DNA of 32,572 bases. It comes from Lawsonibacter sp. (lineage in GTDB: Bacteria; Bacillota; Clostridia; Oscillospirales; Oscillospiraceae). Numbering within the stretch: the first letter of the stretch is position 1; every line of letters begins with the position of its first letter. Position numbers and translations under genes: made by a program. The notes under the pieces were generated by a model, which was not told the origin of the DNA, ran no database searches, and worked only from the letters and a program-made list of their open reading frames with translations. Below, piece by piece: positions 25,512 through 32,572 of this stretch. Location of the stretch: positions 1 to 32,572 of the forward strand of contig JAAWCR010000032.1 of the NCBI GenBank assembly GCA_022793355.1. The letters are read 5' to 3'.

Positions 25512-26542
25512 GAAAGCGGCTGCTTTGCGTCCTGCTGGCGGCGCTGTGTCTGCTGGCCGCCTGCCAAAAGGCTCCGAAGCTGGTAGAGTTTTCCACCTTC
25601 GCCATGAATACGTTCATGAGCTTTACTTTTTACGGCGAGGGTGAAACGGAGAACCAGCGTGTGCAGGATCAGATGAATGTGACCCTGAGAAGGCTGGATA
25701 GCCTGTTTTCTGTAAACAATGAATGCGGCGATGTGAATCAAATCAACCGCTCGGAAGGTCAGAGGGTGGAGGTGGACGCGCCTACGGCCGAGCTGCTGTC
25801 CCGGTCCCTGGAGCTGTGTGAGCTGACTGGTGGGGCGCTGGACATCACCGCCTACCCGGCGGTGAAAGCCTGGGGATTTACCCAGGAGGAGCACCGTGTT
25901 CCCTCCCCGGAAGAGCTGGCGGAGCTGGCCGGGAAGATTGATTACACCGCCGTAGGGCTGGAGGGGGAATGGGTTACCCTCCCCGCGGGGATGGAACTGG
26001 ATTTGGGGGCGGTAGCGAAAGGGTACGCCGGGGATCAGCTGGACCGGATTGTGCGGGACGCCGGAATTTCCTCCGCTCTGCTGAACCTGGGCCAGAGCAC
26101 CATTGTGGCAGTGGGGACCAAGCCCGACGGAACGCCCTGGCGGATTGGGGTGACGGACCCGGCCCAGACGGCGGGCTATTTCGCTATTGTGGAGCTTCGG
26201 GATATGGCTATGGGCACCTCAGGGGGTTATCAGCGATATTTTGAGCAGGACGGGGTCACCTATTGGCATATTCTGAACCCCAAAACCGCCGCCCCCGCCC
26301 ACTCGGGCGTGGCCTCGGTGACGGTGGTGGCTCCCTCTGCCCTCGTCTGCGACGGGCTGTCCACCGCTCTGTTTGTCATGGGGCTGGAGGAAGGGACCCA
26401 ATTTTGGCGTGACCACCGGGAGCTGGAATTTGAGGCCATTTTCGTGACCGAGGCCGGGGCAATCTATCACACCGCCGGGTTGACCGACCGCTTCTTCCTG
26501 GCGGAGGGGTACGAGGACCGGGAGGTGACCGTGCTGGAATGA
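25508..26542 (+). CDS. apbE: ApbE-family FAD:protein FMN transferase (lipoprotein)
   Basis: LLAALCLLAACQ lipobox; FAMNTFMSFTFYGE...LDSLFSVNNECGDVNQIN...ELDLGAVAKGYAGDQL...MGTSGGYQRYFEQDGVTYWHILNPKTAAPAHSGVASVTVVAPSALVCDGLSTALFVMG. ATGA overlap with rqcP. Confidence 0.94.
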   Translation: MRKRLLCVLLAALCLLAACQKAPKLVEFSTFAMNTFMSFTFYGEGETENQRVQDQMNVTLRRLDSLFSVNNECGDVNQINRSEGQRVEVDAPTAELLSRSLELCELTGGALDITAYPAVKAWGFTQEEHRVPSPEELAELAGKIDYTAVGLEGEWVTLPAGMELDLGAVAKGYAGDQLDRIVRDAGISSALLNLGQSTIVAVGTKPDGTPWRIGVTDPAQTAGYFAIVELRDMAMGTSGGYQRYFEQDGVTYWHILNPKTAAPAHSGVASVTVVAPSALVCDGLSTALFVMGLEEGTQFWRDHRELEFEAIFVTEAGAIYHTAGLTDRFFLAEGYEDREVTVLE

Positions 26543-26907
26543 GGACGAAGGCAATCCTGCTGCTCCTCCTGGCTGCGGTGGCCGCCTCAGCGGTCTGCCT
26601 TTTATGGTTCCGTCCAGAAACGGAGCACCCCGTGGCCCGTATCACCCGGGACGGCATTTTGCTGGAGGAGATCGATTTAAGCCGGGTAGATGAGCCCTAC
26701 TCCATCGCCCTGGAGGACGGAAGTGGGCTCAACACCGTTTTGGTGGAGCCGGGTCGCATCCGTATTTCGGAGGCCGACTGCCCCGACCAGATCTGCGTCA
26801 ATCAGGGATACATCTCGGATAGTACCGTGCCCATCGTCTGCCTGCCCCACAGGCTCATGGTTGAAATTGTGGGGGCAAGGAGTGAGCTGGATGGCGGGGC
26901 CGGTTAA
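26539..26907 (+). CDS. NusG domain II-containing (NusG_II) secreted/membrane-anchored protein
   Basis: N-terminal TM then ...ISEADCPDQICVNQGYISDSTVPIVCLPHRLMVEIVG. ATGA overlap with apbE. Confidence 0.85.
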   Translation: MRTKAILLLLLAAVAASAVCLLWFRPETEHPVARITRDGILLEEIDLSRVDEPYSIALEDGSGLNTVLVEPGRIRISEADCPDQICVNQGYISDSTVPIVCLPHRLMVEIVGARSELDGGAG

Positions 26908-27403
26908 AGGGGCGGGGCGGGTCACCCGGCTGGCCTTGCTTACTGCCATCGCCCTGACGATTTTTATGGTGGAGGCCCAGCTCCCGGCCCTCACCGCGAT
27001 TCCCGGCGTCAAGCTGGGTCTGGCGAATATCGTTACGGTATACGCGGTATTCGTTCTGGGGCCGGGGGATGCCCTGCTGGTGCTGTCCGGCCGGGTGTTT
27101 CTGGGGGCAGTGTTTTCTGGGCAGATGATGACCTTGCTCTACAGCGCCGCTGGGGGGCTGCTGAGCTGGTGCGCCCTGTGCGGGCTGAAAAAACTGCTCA
27201 CCAGGGAGCAAATATGGTTGGCCAGCCCAGTGGCCGCCGTGTGCCACAACCTGGGTCAGCTCCTGGCCGCCGCCGCCGTCATGCGTACCTGGGCGGTGAT
27301 GGCTTACCTCCCCTATCTGGTGATTGCCGCCGTCGCGGCCGGGCTGTTTACCGGAATTGCCGCCCAGGCTCTGCTGAAACGGCTGAACAAAATACAAAAA
27401 TAG
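26891..27403 (+). CDS. Gx transporter family protein (Hpre_diP_synt_I-like membrane protein)
   Basis: VTRLALLTAIALTIFMVEAQLPALTAIPGVKLGLANIVTVYAVFVLGPGDALLVLSGRVFLGAVFSGQMMTLLYSAAGGLLSW. AGGAG SD. Confidence 0.85.
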   Translation: MAGPVKGAGRVTRLALLTAIALTIFMVEAQLPALTAIPGVKLGLANIVTVYAVFVLGPGDALLVLSGRVFLGAVFSGQMMTLLYSAAGGLLSWCALCGLKKLLTREQIWLASPVAAVCHNLGQLLAAAAVMRTWAVMAYLPYLVIAAVAAGLFTGIAAQALLKRLNKIQK

Positions 27404-27433
27404 CGGACCGCTGTGTGGGCGGTCCGCTGTTTT
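27402..27433. terminator. Bidirectional terminator between converging genes
   Basis: AGCGGACCGC-TGTGTGG-GCGGTCCGCT, GTTTTG on plus and TATTTTTG on minus. Confidence 0.8.
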
Positions 27434-27434
27434 G

Positions 27435-28298
27435 TCATGCCTCAAACCTGGGGTCGGGCAGAGCGAGTGCGATGGATTTGGGAATAGGGGCCCTAGGGGC
27501 GGTATTCTCCTCCACCTGGATACCGGTAATGAAGAAATCGCCCGCCCGTTCGGTCTCCGCCGTGAGGGTAAAAACCGGGTCCGCTGTGCCGATGGTCCTG
27601 CCGGTCCCCTTTTCCCGGAGGGAGACAAGGACCTGCACTGACTCCCCGCCGTAGTCCGGAAGCGTCAGGCTGGCGGTCCCCTGGGAGACAGGGATGTTTT
27701 CCGTGCGGTGCCACTCCCGCTCTTCCTGAGAGATGGGGGTGCCGTCGGGGTGCTGTCCCCAGGGATTGCGGCCCTCAATATAGGCGGTCAGCCCGATGAC
27801 GGTCCAGTTTTTGAGCTCTTTGACAGGCTTTGCCGTGAAAGTCAGGGTCAGGTCCTGGTCTCCACGGGCCTGGGGAAAGCCCAGTTCAATTTCGCTGAGC
27901 TGGCACTCCGCCGTCTGGAAAATCTCCCGGTCTATGAGGACATATTCCTCCTCCAAAACTGTCCGGCGGTTCAGGGACAGGACCTGGGACCACAGTGCCC
28001 CCACCACGAGGGCCAAAACCAGTATGGCCGTTCCCATCCCGGCCAGAAGCAGCTTCATCCTATGGGAAGTTTTGGGGTTGGCGGCGGGAGCGGGGACGGG
28101 CTGTTCCACCCCCAGGAGCTGACCCACCGTGAGGCCGAAAAGTTTTGAAAGGGAAATGAGCTTGTCCAGCTCCGGGATGGTCTGGTCTCCCTCCCACTTG
28201 CTGATGGCCTGACGGGATACTCCCATCTTCTCTCCCAGCTCCTCCTGAGAGAGGCTTAGCCCTTTGCGGAGCTCCTGAATGCGCTGGCCCAATGTCAT
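27435..28298 (-). CDS. XRE-family HTH protein with a transmembrane helix and C-terminal extracytoplasmic region
   Basis: MTLGQRIQELRKGLSLSQEELGEKMGVSRQAISKWEGDQTIPELDKLISLSKLFGLTVGQLLG; TM MKLLLAGMGTAILVLALVVGALW. AAGGAGG SD. Confidence 0.88.
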   Translation of the reverse strand: MTLGQRIQELRKGLSLSQEELGEKMGVSRQAISKWEGDQTIPELDKLISLSKLFGLTVGQLLGVEQPVPAPAANPKTSHRMKLLLAGMGTAILVLALVVGALWSQVLSLNRRTVLEEEYVLIDREIFQTAECQLSEIELGFPQARGDQDLTLTFTAKPVKELKNWTVIGLTAYIEGRNPWGQHPDGTPISQEEREWHRTENIPVSQGTASLTLPDYGGESVQVLVSLREKGTGRTIGTADPVFTLTAETERAGDFFITGIQVEENTAPRAPIPKSIALALPDPRFEA

Positions 28299-28433
28299 AG
28301 CGGGCACCTCCTTACTGTTTCTGCGCTCAGCATACCCGAACGGCGGGATTTTGACAACCATCCGCCGGGTTCTTTTTGTCAACGGCCGGTTGCATCCCTT
28401 GGGGCGCAAGGGGTTGAGAAAAATTTTTGCCGC

Positions 28434-28462
28434 ACATATTTTTTTCTCTTTTCGGCACACTA
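28434..28462 (+). promoter_or_regulatory. Possible forespore-sigma (SigG/SigF-type) promoter for the ger operon
   Basis: ACATA-N17-CACACTA; one mismatch each to GHATR and CATNHTA consensus as I recall them. Confidence 0.4.
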
Positions 28463-28483
28463 ATGCCCAAAGGAGGCGGTTTC

Positions 28484-29992
28484 ATGTCCAGGCAGAGCGA
28501 GGCAAACGCGCCCCACCCCAGAAAGGAGCCCCGGATTTCCGGCCCCCTTTCCCTGAGCCGGTTGGAGGAAGTTTTTACAGACTGTGTGGATTTCAGCAAA
28601 CGGGAGGTCTATCTCCACGGGGACAAGTCCCGGAAGGCCACGGTGTGCTACATCGACGGCCAGGCCCGGTCGGAGCGGCTCAACGACTATGTTCTGCGCC
28701 CCCTGGCCCAGGACCCCATGCTGGCCTCCGCCCCGGAAAGCGAAGTGTTTGACCTGCTGGAGCGGGGGGCGCTCTATGCTCACGGGGCCAAGCGGGAGAC
28801 GGAAGCGGACCCGGTGGTCTTTGCCCTCATTAACGGCAGCTGCGCCCTCTTTCTGGAGGGCCGGGACGACTGCATTGTATTCCCGGTAGCCACCGAGGAG
28901 AAGCGCTCCGTTGGGGAGCCGGAGAACGAGCCCGCTTTGAAGGGAGCCCGGGACTCCTTTGTGGAGAGCCTGCGCACCAACACCTCCCTGATCCGCCGCC
29001 GTCTCCGGGCTCCGGAGCTGAAAATCAGGGAGCATATCGTGGGCCGGCAGTCCCTCACCCCAGTAGACGTGCTGTGGATTGACGGCATTGCCGACCCGGA
29101 CACGGTGGCCCTGCTGGAACGGCGGCTGGACGCCATCGAAATCGACGGCGTGGAGGCGGCGGGCAGCATGGAGGAGTATTTGACAGACACGGCCCGCTCC
29201 CCCTTCCCCCTCATGCCCTATACCCAGAGGCCCGACCGGTTCTGCCAGGGCCTTCTGGAGGGACGGGTGGGCCTCTTTGCCGACGGCATCCCCCTGGGCT
29301 GGCTGGTCCCGGGCTCCATCGACCAGTTTTTCAAAACCGGTCAGGACCGGGCCTATCACTGGTCGGTGGCCTCCGCCCTCAGCGTCATCCGCTGGCTGTG
29401 CGCCCTCATTACCCTGCTGGTCCCCGGGCTCTATATCGCTCTGGTTACCTTTCACCCCGAGGCCATCCCCCCAAAGCTGGCCCTGTCCATTGTGGCCGCC
29501 AAACAGGAGGTCCCCTTTTCCACCATTTTCGAGGTGCTTATTATGCTGCTGGCCTTCGAGGTTATTCAGGAGGCCGGCCTCCGCCTTCCCGGTCCCATTG
29601 GGGCTACTGTCTCCATTTTAGGGGGGCTGGTGGTGGGCAACGCGGCGGTGGACGCCCATATCGTCTCCCCCGCTGTTCTGATTGCCGTCGCCATCGCCGG
29701 GGTGGCGGGGTACACGCAGCCCAGCCAGGATTTCGGCAACGCCCTGCGCCTGTGGCGATTTCTGCTGGCAATTTTGGCCAGCCTGGGGGGACTGACCGGG
29801 CTGGCCCTGGGCTGTGCCGCTCTGATTTACCACCTGGCGGGGCTGGAGTCCTTCGGCGTGCCCTATCTGGCCCCCTTCACCACCGGGACCAGGGTGCCCC
29901 GGGGTCACCCCAGCCTGTTCCGCCTGCCCCTGCCGGCCATGAAATGGCGGGACGGAGCGGTCAAGACCAGAAACAGGAGGAACCAGCGATGA
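28484..29992 (+). CDS. gerAA: GerA-family spore germination protein (GerAA-like)
   Basis: GARDSFVESLRTNTSLIRRRLRAPELKIREHIVGRQSLTPVDVLWIDGIADPDTVALLERRLDAIEIDGV...SVASALSVIRWLCALITLLVPGLYIALVTFHPEAIPPKLALSI. AAAGGAGG SD. Confidence 0.93.
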   Translation: MSRQSEANAPHPRKEPRISGPLSLSRLEEVFTDCVDFSKREVYLHGDKSRKATVCYIDGQARSERLNDYVLRPLAQDPMLASAPESEVFDLLERGALYAHGAKRETEADPVVFALINGSCALFLEGRDDCIVFPVATEEKRSVGEPENEPALKGARDSFVESLRTNTSLIRRRLRAPELKIREHIVGRQSLTPVDVLWIDGIADPDTVALLERRLDAIEIDGVEAAGSMEEYLTDTARSPFPLMPYTQRPDRFCQGLLEGRVGLFADGIPLGWLVPGSIDQFFKTGQDRAYHWSVASALSVIRWLCALITLLVPGLYIALVTFHPEAIPPKLALSIVAAKQEVPFSTIFEVLIMLLAFEVIQEAGLRLPGPIGATVSILGGLVVGNAAVDAHIVSPAVLIAVAIAGVAGYTQPSQDFGNALRLWRFLLAILASLGGLTGLALGCAALIYHLAGLESFGVPYLAPFTTGTRVPRGHPSLFRLPLPAMKWRDGAVKTRNRRNQR

Positions 29993-31098
29993 GAGGAGGA
30001 CGCAGAGGCCGGAGGAGTGCGGCGAGGTGTGGCTGCGTTGTTTGGGCCTGGCTGATAACGGAGATTCTATCCGGCTGTTCCAGTCTCCCGGCGGCCCGGG
30101 AGATGGGGGACATGGCCCTGCTGCGCACCATGGGGGTGGACAGTGCCCCGGCTGGGGTGGCGGTCACCGGATCCACCGGCCCCCGGGCCAAGGGGCTCCA
30201 GACCGAGGGGGAACCCTCCCTGGTGCTGACGGCGGAAAAACCCTCTCTCAGCGGGGCCTGCCTGGCCATGCAGGGGCAGAGCGACAGTTATGTGTTTTTC
30301 GGCTACGTGGATCAGCTTCTGGTGGGAGAGGAGCTGGCGAGGTCCGGCGTTCAGCCGGTGCTGGACTACTTCGCCCAGGATGTGGAGCTGGGGCTGGGGG
30401 CACAGCTGTGGCTGGTCCGGGGAGCGACAGCCCGGGAAGCGGTGTCCTCCGGAGGGGAGGAGGGGGCAGACAGCCGCCTGGAAACCCTACAAAACGACAG
30501 CAAAATGGGGATTGCCGCCATCTCCCGAACCGCCGGGGAGGTCTACACCGACCTACTGGAGCTGGGGGCGGCTTTTGTCCCCGCCCTCACGCCTGCCGGG
30601 GATGAGATTGCGGTTTTGTACGAAAATGGTTACGGCGTCCTGAAAGGGGACACGCTGGCGGGCTTCATGGACGGGGAGGCGGCCAGAGGCCTGGAGCTGC
30701 TGGCCGGCGGTTCCGCCGCTGATATCCTGGAGGCGGAGGGAACAGAGGCGTCCGTCAAAATTATCTCCTCCCATACGACAAGCGGGCTGGACTTCCGCAA
30801 CGGCGCGCTCGCCGCCCTGAAAATAAATTGCAGGGTGGAGGCCCGGCTGGCCGAGTATCGGCGGCCACTCAACAGCGGGGAGCTGGAGCGCCTGCAAAGA
30901 GAGATTGAGGACCGGGAACGCGCCCGGTTGGAGGAGGCGTTGGAGCAGCTGCGGGCCTGGGGCGCGGACTGCACCGGGCTGGGAGCCAAGGCGGCGATGT
31001 CGCATCCGGGGCAGTGGCAAGGGATTCGGGCGGACTGGCCCGAGTGGTTTGCCAAAACGCCGGTAAAAATTCAGGTACAGGTAAGGATACGGGAATAG
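29989..31098 (+). CDS. gerAC: Ger(x)C-family spore germination lipoprotein
   Basis: Lipobox-like LSGC followed by ...MALLRTMGVD; ASVKIISSHTTSGLDFRNGALAALKINCRVEARLAEYR; ATGA overlap with gerAA stop; genomic context. Confidence 0.85.
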   Translation: MRGGRRGRRSAARCGCVVWAWLITEILSGCSSLPAAREMGDMALLRTMGVDSAPAGVAVTGSTGPRAKGLQTEGEPSLVLTAEKPSLSGACLAMQGQSDSYVFFGYVDQLLVGEELARSGVQPVLDYFAQDVELGLGAQLWLVRGATAREAVSSGGEEGADSRLETLQNDSKMGIAAISRTAGEVYTDLLELGAAFVPALTPAGDEIAVLYENGYGVLKGDTLAGFMDGEAARGLELLAGGSAADILEAEGTEASVKIISSHTTSGLDFRNGALAALKINCRVEARLAEYRRPLNSGELERLQREIEDRERARLEEALEQLRAWGADCTGLGAKAAMSHPGQWQGIRADWPEWFAKTPVKIQVQVRIRE

Positions 31099-31111
31099 GG
31101 GCGAAGGAACT

Positions 31112-32224
31112 ATGGAAGAGGATAAAATTTCCAGAACACAGCTGATGGCCTTGATGTGGGCGGGGATATTGGCACCTGTGGCGGAGCTGCTGCCAGCGCT
31201 GCTTTTGCCCGGCGCCGGCAGGGGAGCCTGGCTGGCTGCGGCGCTGGCTGCGCCTGTGGTGCTGGCGGCTGGCTGGGTGATGGGCTCCCTGGCCGGCCGG
31301 GAGGGGCTTGCCCGGGGGGTCCGTGCTCTGCTGGGCAGATGGTTGGGTGGGGCGGTGCTGCTCATATATATAGTGTGGGGGCTGCTGCTGCTCTCCCTCC
31401 GCCTTCGGCTGTGTGCGCAACGGTTGTTCGCCTCCGGGGAGCGGGACGGAGCGTGGTGGGTATTCCTGCTGGCCGCGGCGGCGGCGGTGCTCTGGATGGG
31501 ACGCGGACAGCTGGCCGCCTTTGCCCGGACAGGACAACTCTTTCTCGCCGCCCTGCTGGCCACCGCAGGGGTGGTGCTTCTGCTGTCCCTGTTTCAAGGT
31601 AGGCCGGAACGGCTGCTTCCCCTATGGTGGGAGGACGCCAGACCGGTAATTCAGGCGTCGCTGTCTGCCGCCGGGGTGATGGGCTGGGGATTGTTTCTCC
31701 CCTTCCTGATGGGAAGCGTCAGGGATCAGGGAGAAAATAAAAACTGGCACTGGCTGTTTTGGGGCCTGGGCGGGACCCTGCTTCTGGCAGTGTCACAGGC
31801 GGTTATTCTGGCGAACCTGGGCGCCGGGCTGGCCGGGCGGCTGGAGAATCCCTTTTTTGCCCTCGCGAAAAGTGTGGGTGTGGAGGGCGCATTTCAAAGG
31901 GTGGAGGGCGTGGTGACCGCGCTGTGGACCTTTGCGGACCTGGTCATGGGGGGGATTTTGGTTTTCGCCCTGCGGGCTGTGACGGCGGAGTTGATTTCTC
32001 CCAAAAGGCTGGGATGGGTCCCCTGGGTAGCGGTTCTACTGTCCGCCACCGGGGCCGTGCTCCTCTTTCCAACCCTGGGCGCCGGAGAGGAATGGAACCG
32101 CAGACTGGTCCCCATGGGAAATCTGATCTTGGGCCTTGTCTTGCCGGCAGCGCTGCTGCTTATCAAAAAGCTCATACAGAGCAAGGAAAGATATGGAACA
32201 TCTTGTGGCGATAATTTAAAATAA
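31112..32224 (+). CDS. gerAB: GerAB-family spore germination permease
   Basis: 370 aa, about 10 hydrophobic segments; MEEDKISRTQLMALMWAGILAPVAELLPALLL; third gene of ger operon. Confidence 0.85.
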   Translation: MEEDKISRTQLMALMWAGILAPVAELLPALLLPGAGRGAWLAAALAAPVVLAAGWVMGSLAGREGLARGVRALLGRWLGGAVLLIYIVWGLLLLSLRLRLCAQRLFASGERDGAWWVFLLAAAAAVLWMGRGQLAAFARTGQLFLAALLATAGVVLLLSLFQGRPERLLPLWWEDARPVIQASLSAAGVMGWGLFLPFLMGSVRDQGENKNWHWLFWGLGGTLLLAVSQAVILANLGAGLAGRLENPFFALAKSVGVEGAFQRVEGVVTALWTFADLVMGGILVFALRAVTAELISPKRLGWVPWVAVLLSATGAVLLFPTLGAGEEWNRRLVPMGNLILGLVLPAALLLIKKLIQSKERYGTSCGDNLK

Positions 32225-32255
32225 ACCATAGATGTTGAGAGCGGGAAAACGCTGG

Positions 32256-32315
32256 AAAAAAATCTAGAAAAATTTGAAAAAAGGAGTTGACAAAGGGAAG
32301 CGGGAGTGGTATTAT
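32256..32315 (+). promoter_or_regulatory. Tandem strong promoter P1: TTGACA-N17-TATTAT with upstream A-tracts
   Basis: TTGACA 32287-32292, TATTAT 32310-32315; A-tracts at 32256, 32268, 32277. Confidence 0.85.
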
Positions 32316-32370
32316 AGCCAAGCTGTCCGCGAGGACAACGCAGCGAGCGGTCGGCAGCAGAGTGAGGAAC

Positions 32371-32430
32371 AAAAAGATTTGGAAAAAGTCGAAAAAAGTT
32401 CTTGACAAAGGCTGGCGGGTGTGCTAAGAT
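32371..32430 (+). promoter_or_regulatory. Tandem strong promoter P2: TTGACA-N17-TAAGAT with upstream A-tracts
   Basis: TTGACA 32402-32407, TAAGAT 32425-32430. Confidence 0.85.
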
Positions 32431-32478
32431 ACAAAACCGTTGCGGCAGCAGCTGGCGCGGTCCAAACCGGTTGGCACG

Positions 32479-32540
32479 AAAAAAGTTTTGAAAAAAACTT
32501 GAAAAAAGTGCTTGACAAAGGCTTGAGAGTGTGCTAAGAT
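32479..32540 (+). promoter_or_regulatory. Tandem strong promoter P3: TTGACA-N17-TAAGAT with upstream A-tracts
   Basis: TTGACA 32512-32517, TAAGAT 32535-32540; shares TTGACAAAGGCT...GTGTGCTAAGATA with P2. Confidence 0.85.
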
Positions 32541-32572
32541 AAAGGCCCGCCGCTGAGCGAGCGGTGTGCACC

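Noticed and set aside
28460-29455. 331-aa minus-strand ORF opposite gerAA
   Set aside because: Antisense frame; gerAA is well supported.
1-32572. Search for CRISPR arrays, transposases, integrases, prophage or defence gene modules
   Set aside because: No regularly spaced direct repeats, no recognisable recombinase/transposase or defence proteins; the repeated units at the right end are promoters, not CRISPR.

Overview
The window is a gene-dense, high-GC chromosomal segment, probably from a spore-forming clostridial (Oscillospiraceae-like) Firmicute; the taxonomic guess is inference. It is mostly core metabolism. In order it contains: a glmU(C-terminal domain only)-prs-pth block; an HD-domain gene; proA; a LysE-type exporter with a divergent LysR regulator; a proC-proB-macrodomain (TIGR02452/PARG-like) operon; a GntR(YtrA-like)-ABC-permease operon; a Ca2+-type P-ATPase; an LTA-synthase-like sulfatase; a T-box(Gly)-small ORF-glyS operon; a zinc-ribbon protein, punA and an MTA/SAH-type deaminase; a SpoVB/MurJ-like flippase-mazG-HU-rqcP block running into apbE-NusG_II-Gx transporter; a membrane-anchored XRE protein; and a gerA-gerC-gerB germination operon. 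The right edge carries three tandem TTGACA-N17-TA(A/T)(G/T)AT promoters with phased A-tracts, which look like rRNA/tRNA operon promoters reading off the window. No CRISPR array, transposase, phage module, tRNA or rRNA gene body was recognised. I did not find a clearly new multi-gene defence or mobile system. The best leads are the translationally coupled PARG-like gene in the proline operon, the small ORF inside the glyS T-box operon, the GlmU lacking its uridyltransferase half, and several promoter/operator architectures.
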